NCBI GenBank assembly: GCA_903970355.1
Contig: CAJCIF010000541.1
Coordinates: 1-5,958, forward strand
Reading direction: 5' to 3'
From: Actinomycetota bacterium
GTDB lineage: Bacteria; Cyanobacteriota; Vampirovibrionia; Obscuribacterales; Obscuribacteraceae
DNA length: 5,958 bases
In this document: piece by piece, positions 1-4,787 of the stretch
Layout: every line of letters begins with the position of its first letter
Numbering within the stretch: the first letter of the stretch is position 1
The notes under the pieces: generated by a model
Databases searched by the model: none
Seen by the model: the letters and a program-made list of their open reading frames with translations, nothing else
What the model was told of the DNA's origin: nothing
Made by a program: the position numbers and the translations under genes

Positions 1-68
1 AAGTGTCTTACATGAGTAAGCGAACGCCAGAATTGGCCGATCGCTACATCTGCATTGTTGAAGGACAT

Positions 69-1277
69 TTACACCTCATTGAGTTGCCGATTAATCTCCG
101 GCGACTTCATCTTACCGGCATCATCCGATCGCACTTCCTTCACTTGCTGCAATCGCTTTGGTAGTACCGTCACACCTAAGCCCGGGGCTTTAAGCAGATG
201 GCCAACGCCATGCCTTCCAAATGTAAGATTCTCTCTCGTAAGGTCAGTTTTGAGAAGAAAAGCATTGGCAGATCCTTCGTAATTCTCAAAAGGTCTGCTG
301 ATGGCAGCAAAAGTGCGGCCGGCAGCGCTCAGGATGCCGCTCTCACCCACTTGTGCACCAAGATGGCAGGCAATACCGTGCTTATGTGCAAGTTCGGCGA
401 TCTTAAGAGCTGGTAGCATACCACCTACCTTGGAAAGTCGTATGTTAAAGCCGGAACAAATACCCTCCTTAGCGAGAGTCTTGGCCTGCAAAAGCGTACA
501 AAGGGACTCATCCGCAACAACTTGTTCGGGAATGTTATCCGTTATTTCCTTCATCCCTTGCCAGTCGTCAGCCGGTACGGGTTGCTCGATTGAAGCCAGT
601 CCGTAAATACGAGCTTGTTCTGCAAATCGAATTGTTTCTTCACAGTTCCAGGCACAATTGGGATCGATGCGCAACTTCGCCTGCGGCCCCATTATTTTTC
701 GCGCCAGTGCTAATTTTTTTAGTTCCGTTTCAAAATCACGTCCGACTTTTATCTTTACCGTTTGAAAGCCGCCCAAACGATAGGCCCAGAGCAGACCCCG
801 CACAACTCGATCGCCGCCAAACGGAATGACGCCACCATAAGTAATGCCATTTTCAACGAAGATGCGTTTAGCTCCCCCCAACACTTCAGTCAGTTGAGTG
901 CCTTGCGCTTTGGCAAAACTGTCTAACAGGGACAGCTCAAGCGCACACCATGCCGCTCCGCCTGCTGATGACTCTAATCCGGCATTTTCGAAACCTCGTT
1001 CAATTGCTTCGAGAAGTTCTTCTTTCGTTTCAAATGTCTTGCCGACAAAATAATTGGCATAACGTGTTCGCAATTTATAAAGGCATTCATCAACGGTTTC
1101 ACCTGTTACGTAGTCGCGTGGCACCCCCTCTCCGATACCCACGAAACTGACGCCGCCCTTCTCAATCACGGCAAGAGCAATGATGTTGAGCGAAAAACGA
1201 CGTTCCGCAAGACTATGTTTGAAGGCAAACCGAAAGGGCAGCTGAACCGGAAAAAATTTAAGGGCGGTTATTCTCAT
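69..1277 (-). CDS. Enolase-superfamily enzyme, muconate cycloisomerase-like subgroup (402 aa)
   Basis: A (beta/alpha)8-barrel enzyme of the enolase superfamily, where a lysine removes the proton alpha to a carboxylate and Mg2+ stabilises the enolate. Seen, numbered from the chosen start: an N-terminal capping domain (about 1-125), the KxK motif TVKIKVG (K175, K177), metal ligands D205 (LRIDPN), E231 (SIEQP) and D256 (VADES), and a late barrel stretch CHLGAQVGESG. The spacing of the ligands (26 and 25 residues) matches muconate lactonizing enzyme. The position of the second catalytic Lys, 24 residues after the third ligand, is Arg (R280, in NIRLSK), with K283 three residues later. The substrate cannot be read from sequence; cycloisomerase, o-succinylbenzoate-synthase-like or epimerase activities are all family options, epimerase least likely given the Arg. 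The start at 1277 is preferred because its ATG overlaps the upstream TGA (ATGA) and family homology begins at MRITALKFFP. An in-frame ATG at 1307 would add ten residues. The C-terminal tail after about residue 375 is charged and probably variable. Second gene of an operon with the hydrolase. Confidence 0.88.
   Translation of the reverse strand: MRITALKFFPVQLPFRFAFKHSLAERRFSLNIIALAVIEKGGVSFVGIGEGVPRDYVTGETVDECLYKLRTRYANYFVGKTFETKEELLEAIERGFENAGLESSAGGAAWCALELSLLDSFAKAQGTQLTEVLGGAKRIFVENGITYGGVIPFGGDRVVRGLLWAYRLGGFQTVKIKVGRDFETELKKLALARKIMGPQAKLRIDPNCAWNCEETIRFAEQARIYGLASIEQPVPADDWQGMKEITDNIPEQVVADESLCTLLQAKTLAKEGICSGFNIRLSKVGGMLPALKIAELAHKHGIACHLGAQVGESGILSAAGRTFAAISRPFENYEGSANAFLLKTDLTRENLTFGRHGVGHLLKAPGLGVTVLPKRLQQVKEVRSDDAGKMKSPEINRQLNEV
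1274..1277 (-). other. ATGA stop/start overlap (translational coupling)
   Basis: On the minus strand the four bases read ATGA: the TGA ends the hydrolase and the ATG starts the enolase-superfamily gene. The upstream sequence has only a weak Shine-Dalgarno candidate (GGAC), so termination-reinitiation is the likely mode of initiation. It ties the two products to roughly matched synthesis. Confidence 0.75.
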
Positions 1278-2275
1278 ACAGAAACGGGAGTCCGGGCTAA
1301 AAGCCATTCTGAAAGGAGATGCGTGTACTCTTTGAACCAGGTCTGATCGAAATCGAGGGAATGGTCAGCGTCTGGGAAAATGCGCATTGTCTTTTGCGTC
1401 GTTTTCAGCTGCTCATACCACTGCTCAACCTTTGGATTATCAACAATCTCGTCACTACCCGATTGCAATAGAAGCACTGGCAGATTGATAAATTTAGCAG
1501 AGCGTTCGGCCTGTCGTCCCATGAAAAATGACTGAACGAAAAAGGACGTCGTTGCTTCTTTTAGTCTGAGCGGGTCTTTTTCAATGAATTCAAGGTAAGG
1601 TGGATTCTTCGTAAACATCTGCGGTGTCAGTGGAATCGGCCAGTTTTGCATGAGCCTGTAACTGCCTTGAATCCAGGCAAAACCGATCTTGAACTTTGTA
1701 GCCCGGTCGAAATCGACTTTAGTGAATATGGCAGGCGCAGTAAGAACAAGACCGGATAGCGGAACAGGAGCGGAACCCCCCACTGGTTTGAAATCTTCCC
1801 GACAAAGAATGGCAGCCGCCTTGGCACTCCAACAGTTGGCCATGAGCACAATCGGATGCCCGGCAAAGTGCGAGGAAAGCTTGCGCAAAAGGGCGTCTAC
1901 ATCACCCAGAAAAACTTTGTAGTCCAATAAATGGCCGCGGTCTCTCGGGTTCATACCGGAGCCGCGTCTATCTGGTGCGTATATCGTTATACCGCGTAAA
2001 TTGAGTTGGGCCGCCGTGTTCTCAAACCACTGACTGTGACCTTCTATGCCATGCAGATAAACAACTACCGGCATGCCGACCTTGCCCGGCCAGACACGGC
2101 AGCTAACTTGCACACCATCGGCAGCACGAATCGATTCTACTGCGGGTCGAATCTTCGCTGCTTGTGCATCCAACAGTGTTGTCGGAAATGGATTGGACCC
2201 GGCGTCTTTCAAGTGGTGCGTCTGAATATAAGGGATGATCTTTTCAAGAGCAGTCTGCCGAACCGAACTGTCCAC
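1274..2275 (-). CDS. Alpha/beta hydrolase with a Cys-Asp-His triad (333 aa), lysophospholipase/monoacylglycerol-lipase-like
   Basis: Probably a cytosolic hydrolase of esters, lactones or thioesters; no signal peptide is visible. Seen: strand and oxyanion-hole motif VVYLHGIEGHSQWF (HG at 75-76), YAPDRRGSG (99-107) typical of the monoacylglycerol lipase/lysophospholipase group, a nucleophile elbow at 142-153, a cap region about 185-255, the acid in QSGSDEIVDN (D275) and the base in PDADHSLDF (H305). At the elbow, where relatives read GHSMGG, this protein reads ANCWSA, so the nucleophile is C148 (TGT at 1832-1834) and the usual flanking glycines are Ala and Ser. The first about 50 residues precede the fold and are unassigned. 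The start is a GTG. An in-frame TAG at 2282-2284 lies only two codons upstream, so no longer start is possible; I see no good Shine-Dalgarno sequence. It is the first gene of a minus-strand operon, its TGA overlapping the next ATG. The exact substrate is unknown; a role with the downstream cycloisomerase-like enzyme is inferred from the coupling. Confidence 0.88.
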   Translation of the reverse strand: MDSSVRQTALEKIIPYIQTHHLKDAGSNPFPTTLLDAQAAKIRPAVESIRAADGVQVSCRVWPGKVGMPVVVYLHGIEGHSQWFENTAAQLNLRGITIYAPDRRGSGMNPRDRGHLLDYKVFLGDVDALLRKLSSHFAGHPIVLMANCWSAKAAAILCREDFKPVGGSAPVPLSGLVLTAPAIFTKVDFDRATKFKIGFAWIQGSYRLMQNWPIPLTPQMFTKNPPYLEFIEKDPLRLKEATTSFFVQSFFMGRQAERSAKFINLPVLLLQSGSDEIVDNPKVEQWYEQLKTTQKTMRIFPDADHSLDFDQTWFKEYTHLLSEWLLARTPVSV

Positions 2276-2453
2276 ATTATTCTAGGGCACGATGAGCCCG
2301 GATCTGGCTTCTCTTGTCTTCCGGCGAGAAATATTTGTCTTTGTTTACACTTTTCTCACTCTCATTCGGACTTTGTTAAGAGGTCCTTGGCCCAATATGC
2401 TCTATTCGGGTATTGTGTGCCGATTGCAAAGTGATGTTGGAGTTTTCTCAGGA
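2276..2453. other. Divergent intergenic region
   Basis: The 178 bases between the GTG of the minus-strand hydrolase operon and the ATG of the plus-strand heme-oxygenase-like gene. It must contain both promoters; only the plus-strand candidate at 2373-2401 is supported. A plus-strand frame is open from an ATG at 2292, but its product is hydrophobic, unrelated to the downstream fold, and covers the promoter. Confidence 0.6.
2373..2401 (+). promoter_or_regulatory. Candidate sigma-70-type promoter for the heme-oxygenase-like gene
   Basis: TTGTTA (2373-2378), a 17-base spacer, then TATGCT (2396-2401); each hexamer matches four of six consensus bases. Transcription would start near 2408, giving a leader of about 45 bases to the ATG at 2454. 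It lies in the 178-base divergent region 2276-2453. I could not find a comparably spaced promoter for the minus-strand hydrolase operon in the same region. Confidence 0.3.
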
Positions 2454-3185
2454 ATGTCGAAGGCGATTCGTTGGATGCCCCATTTAACAACTCTGTTGGG
2501 TTGGGGGAGCGAAACAAGCCGTTTTTTACATCCATTTAGAGATGAAAACGCGCTCACCATGGCTCATGATATGTGCCTGGAACTTTGGCCTCTGGTAGAA
2601 GAGTTGCCAGTCAACATAGCGCACGTCTTTAACGCCGTTCCTGATGAGTTAGAGGCAGCTAAAAAACTCTTTGGGGATCTTGCTGATGAGGAGCGGTTTT
2701 ACCAGAGATTGTTTTTAAATCAATGCGAGCTGTTCGGCATTCCGCTCGCAACATTGGAGAGTCATAAGCCAAGCGAAGCAGCGATTCACGTCAAAAGAGT
2801 GGTTGGCGAATATTGCCAATCCGACAATTGGGAAAATGCTGTGCTTGCAATAACCACTGCAGAACTGGCTTGCACAGCTTTCTGTCGCGTTGCAGTTGAA
2901 TTGTACGAGGAGTATTTCCGTAAGCAAGGTGACAGATTCAGTGAACAACAAGTGACTGATGGTATGGAATGGATACGTTTGCATGCCAGACCGCAGACAC
3001 GAAATGCTCTCCTTCTTTTACGCACCTTGAGCCAGCTCACCAGTGCCGGGCAAATTCAATTGCCTGAGCCTTCCGAACGAGTGGCTAAGGCTCTTCTGGC
3101 GGTATGGCAGTGCCCGCTGGAAGCATACACAAGCACTGTAAGTGGTGCTGGGTCAGGAAGCGTCGATAATGCATTTGTTGCTTGA
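2454..3185 (+). CDS. Heme-oxygenase-like fold protein (TenA/PqqC/CADD superfamily), metal site degenerate (243 aa)
   Basis: Not recognised as a named gene. It is almost entirely helical with no signal peptide or membrane segment. The order of motifs resembles the heme-oxygenase-like superfamily: an early helix with LELWPLVEELP (42-52), a helix DEERFYQRLF (78-87) ending in CELFGIP, a helix AITTAELACTAFCR (132-145) continuing to VELYEEYF, and a helix WIRLHARPQTRNALLLL (173-189). Metal-using members carry ExxxH in the second and HxxxD/ExxH in the last; here the positions read E79...Y83 and H177, Q181, N184, so only part of a di-iron site could remain. It may instead bind a small ligand without metal, as TenA-type thiaminases do, but no TenA catalytic Cys is assigned. 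The start at 2454 has TTGGAG at 2437-2442, rather far away (11 bases). In-frame ATGs at 2292 and 2397 would add a hydrophobic, promoter-overlapping leader and are disfavoured. Divergent from the hydrolase operon, so co-regulation is possible. Fold call moderate, function unknown. Confidence 0.75.
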   Translation: MSKAIRWMPHLTTLLGWGSETSRFLHPFRDENALTMAHDMCLELWPLVEELPVNIAHVFNAVPDELEAAKKLFGDLADEERFYQRLFLNQCELFGIPLATLESHKPSEAAIHVKRVVGEYCQSDNWENAVLAITTAELACTAFCRVAVELYEEYFRKQGDRFSEQQVTDGMEWIRLHARPQTRNALLLLRTLSQLTSAGQIQLPEPSERVAKALLAVWQCPLEAYTSTVSGAGSGSVDNAFVA

Positions 3186-3298
3186 AAGATAATTCTTGAA
3201 TTTTGTTAAATCGAATTGTTTTTGCAAGCAGTTGTCAGCCAGAGCAAAATAAGCTTGATGTTGGTTGGCGTTAAAGAGCCTAAATGAAATTTGAGCTC

Positions 3299-3326
3299 TT
3301 GAAAAGTCTGGGGCGCCCTCTAAAAT
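3299..3326 (+). promoter_or_regulatory. Candidate sigma-70-type promoter for the isoprenylcysteine-methyltransferase-like gene
   Basis: TTGAAA (3299-3304), a 16-base spacer and TAAAAT (3321-3326); both hexamers match five of six consensus bases, the best promoter seen in the window. Transcription would start near 3333, leaving a leader of about 46 bases before the ATG at 3379. The spacer contains the perfect palindrome GGGCGCCC (3311-3318), a possible operator or a chance GC run. The rest of the gap 3186-3298 shows no gene and no convincing terminator. Confidence 0.5.
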
Positions 3327-3343
3327 TAGGTCTCATTTGGCAC

Positions 3344-3358
3344 TCGGCCCTTGGCCGA
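3344..3358 (+). repeat. Short GC-rich hairpin in the 5' leader of the methyltransferase gene
   Basis: TCGGCC and GGCCGA form a perfect six-base stem around the three-base loop CTT. It lies between the predicted transcript start and the likely ribosome-binding stretch AGGAAAG (3360-3366). There is no T-run after it, so it is not an intrinsic terminator. It may stabilise the leader or affect ribosome access. Confidence 0.4.
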
Positions 3359-3378
3359 CAGGAAAGCGGTAAATACAT

Positions 3379-4038
3379 ATGTCACTCCATTTCAATCTTC
3401 CGACCGTATTGACTTGCTCGATTGTGGCCTTAGGGGCCGTCATAGCGGCACCCGTATTGATCAAGGGATTTACTCGAGCCGGTACAGGCGTTAAATACGA
3501 GCAAAACTTCCTTATCCAAAGGGCTCCACAATTAGCTTCAGTCGCCAACATATTCTTTTTAGTCGTTGCCTATCTGGGCTACAACAACTACTTTGATGGT
3601 CTCTTTCCCGTCACTCCTTTTTTGAGCCTCATAGAAGGGGAACCTACCGCTGCATCTTCAGTGCTTTCCTGGCTTGGAACGGGCATTCTGGTAAGCGGAA
3701 TGGTCTTCATGATTGGTGGCTGGTACTCGCTTGGTGAGTGTTTTTCTACTGATGCAGAAGTACTCGATAACCACACGGTAAGAAGTGATGGTCTTTTGAA
3801 ATTTGTTATGCACCCTGCTTATTCGGGCATAATCCAGTGTCTATTCGGAGCGGCTCTGGCAGCCACTTCTTTAAGCTGCGCACTCTTCACTCTTTGCGTT
3901 GTGGCTCCACTTTGGTTGGCGAGAGCTAAATATGAGGAGAAACTTTTGATAGAAAGTTTAGGTCCTAGTTATCGAGAGTACGCAGAGAATATGGGTTGGC
4001 GTCGATTGATTCCTAGGTTCTTTCCAATTGGCGTATAA
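3379..4038 (+). CDS. Integral membrane methyltransferase, isoprenylcysteine carboxyl methyltransferase/PEMT family (219 aa)
   Basis: Bacterial members of this family are small membrane proteins that transfer a methyl group from S-adenosylmethionine to a lipid or other hydrophobic acceptor; most have unknown substrates. Seen: hydrophobic segments at about 8-28, 53-69, 96-116 and 150-180, then the cytoplasmic cofactor-binding core. The core includes LGECFSTDAEVLDNH (118-132), GLLKFVMHPAYSG (138-150, with H145, P146, Y148, G150), the E186-E187 pair in KYEEKLL, and GPSYREYAENMGWRRLIPRF (195-214), all in the family order. The usual RHPxYxG motif reads MHPAYSG here. Length is typical. The ATG follows AGGAAAG (3360-3366) at a slightly long spacing, and no upstream in-frame start is needed. 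It stands alone with its own promoter candidate; the next gene is 116 bases away with separate signals. True isoprenylcysteine as substrate is unlikely in bacteria; the family call is strong, the substrate open. Confidence 0.87.
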   Translation: MSLHFNLPTVLTCSIVALGAVIAAPVLIKGFTRAGTGVKYEQNFLIQRAPQLASVANIFFLVVAYLGYNNYFDGLFPVTPFLSLIEGEPTAASSVLSWLGTGILVSGMVFMIGGWYSLGECFSTDAEVLDNHTVRSDGLLKFVMHPAYSGIIQCLFGAALAATSLSCALFTLCVVAPLWLARAKYEEKLLIESLGPSYREYAENMGWRRLIPRFFPIGV

Positions 4039-4063
4039 TTTCCGGACCAGAAACGATTACTTT

Positions 4064-4096
4064 TTACCGCTTTGAAATCGATACTTTAAGTGGTAA
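4064..4096. repeat. Imperfect inverted repeat between the methyltransferase and the exported-protein gene
   Basis: TTACCGCTT (4064-4072) pairs with AAGTGGTAA (4088-4096) over nine positions with one G-T wobble, around a 15-base loop. There is no T-run after the stem on either strand, so it does not look like an intrinsic terminator. It could be an operator or a folded part of the methyltransferase 3' transcript end. Confidence 0.35.
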
Positions 4097-4104
4097 GCTG
4101 AGTG

Positions 4105-4110
4105 CATAAT
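4105..4110 (+). promoter_or_regulatory. Candidate -10 box for the exported SRPBCC-like gene
   Basis: CATAAT matches five of six bases of the -10 consensus and lies 44 bases before the start codon. No good -35 hexamer sits at 16-18 bases; TACTTT at 4082-4087 is the weak candidate. Activator-dependent initiation is possible, given the inverted repeats on both sides. Confidence 0.3.
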
Positions 4111-4130
4111 CTTCGCTCCTTGAGCTAATT

Positions 4131-4142
4131 TCAACCGGTTGA
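4131..4142. promoter_or_regulatory. Perfect 12-base palindrome upstream of the exported-protein gene
   Basis: TCAACCGGTTGA is a complete two-fold palindrome. It ends 12 bases before the ATG at 4155 and begins about 20 bases after the -10 candidate, where a repressor could block transcription. It also covers the edge of the place where a Shine-Dalgarno sequence would be expected. No protein partner can be named. Confidence 0.4.
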
Positions 4143-4154
4143 GACCCCTACTTA

Positions 4155-4787
4155 ATGCAAAAACATAGCCGCCTCGTCCTCACCGCATTTGCTACCACTT
4201 TTCTTTGCTCTGTTTTAGGCGCCGGGTCCGCACTTGCCAACTGGTTTGGCGGGGCGGAAGTGCCTACTCCGGAAAAGCTGGATGGGAAAAGCGTCAAAAT
4301 AGACTTTTCAGCGAAAACTAAAGCAATCCCTCACTCATCAGTGAAGGGCCGCGTGTTTGTCAAAGCTCCTATCAATGTCGTCTGGCAAACCGTCCATGAA
4401 GAACGGCAATGTGATCCGGACATGGCTTACTGCCATCTTCTTAGCAAGTCGGTCAACGAACAGGTTTACGAAGAGAAGTTCGTACTCATTCCGATTTTGA
4501 GTTCAACTACCTGCGTCCTCAAGGACAAAGAAATACCGAACGAACGTATTGATTACGAGCTGGTCAAGTCAGACCGCTTCAAAGCCATGGATGGCAGCTG
4601 GCGTTTTACAGCCTGCGAAGAAGGAACCATGCTCGAACTCATTTCGCATGTTGATACCGGTTTCCCTGTCCCGCAGAGTTTCGTCGATGGCAATCTAGCC
4701 AAAAAAATTGAGCGGCGATTGACTCGCGTCAAAACCATGGCCGAATCCAAGAACAACAAAATCGCCAACATAAGAACTGTTGATTAA
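4155..4787 (+). CDS. Exported SRPBCC/START-like protein (210 aa)
   Basis: Likely a secreted or periplasmic ligand-binding protein of the SRPBCC (Bet v1/START/polyketide-cyclase-like) fold; no enzymatic residue can be assigned. Seen: a Sec signal peptide with basic start MQKHSR, hydrophobic core 7-22 and an ALA cleavage site at 26-28, leaving N29 as the mature start. The domain starts with GRVFVKAPINVVWQTVHE (65-82), the usual first strand plus helix of the fold. Strand-rich stretches follow (104-122, 132-138, 147-163), then a long C-terminal helix (177-197) that would cover the cavity. The mature part has four cysteines, C86, C93, C120 and C154, compatible with two disulfides outside the cytoplasm. 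No Shine-Dalgarno sequence is evident before the ATG, but the signal peptide fixes this start. Its stop codon overlaps the stop of the convergent Ppx/GppA-like gene. Own promoter region upstream with a palindrome. Confident as a gene, moderate on the fold. Confidence 0.82.
   Translation: MQKHSRLVLTAFATTFLCSVLGAGSALANWFGGAEVPTPEKLDGKSVKIDFSAKTKAIPHSSVKGRVFVKAPINVVWQTVHEERQCDPDMAYCHLLSKSVNEQVYEEKFVLIPILSSTTCVLKDKEIPNERIDYELVKSDRFKAMDGSWRFTACEEGTMLELISHVDTGFPVPQSFVDGNLAKKIERRLTRVKTMAESKNNKIANIRTVD
4784..4787. other. Overlapping convergent stop codons (TTAA)
   Basis: The palindromic TTAA contains the TAA of the plus-strand exported-protein gene (4785-4787) and, on the other strand, the TAA of the Ppx/GppA-like gene (4784-4786). 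The two genes meet tail to tail with no spacer, so each transcript must end inside the opposite gene or run antisense into it. Confidence 0.9.

Noticed and set aside
7..20. CTTAC-ATGA-GTAAG hairpin beyond the end of the enolase-superfamily gene
   Set aside because: A five-base stem without a T-run on the minus strand is not enough to call a terminator. The rest of 1-68 shows no gene.
1278..1307. Alternative ATG start at 1307 for the enolase-superfamily gene
   Set aside because: It has no Shine-Dalgarno sequence, would overlap the hydrolase by 34 bases, and adds ten residues with no family resemblance. The ATGA overlap at 1277 is the better start.
2006..2434. Plus-strand open frame of 142 codons opposite the hydrolase and in the divergent region
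   Set aside because: It is mostly antisense to a well-supported gene, rich in Cys and Arg without any recognisable domain. The other antisense frames across 198-1150 and 4836-5918 were rejected for the same reason.
2292..2453. N-terminal extension of the heme-oxygenase-like gene from ATG 2292 or 2397
   Set aside because: The added residues are hydrophobic and irregular, cover the promoter candidate, and have no counterpart in the fold. An ordinary leader explains the region better.
3191..3223. AT-rich inverted repeat followed by a T-run, after the heme-oxygenase-like gene
   Set aside because: AATTC and GAATT make only a five-base AT-rich stem with a 17-base loop, too weak for an intrinsic terminator.
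3274..3300. AAGAGC/GCTCTT inverted repeat as a terminator
   Set aside because: The stem is six bases with a 15-base loop and is followed by GAAAAG rather than T residues.
4034..4039. Perfect TATAAT across the methyltransferase stop codon
   Set aside because: No -35 hexamer lies at a usable distance (TTGATT at 4006-4011 is 22 bases away) and there is no TG extension. It may be chance, since it contains the TAA stop.
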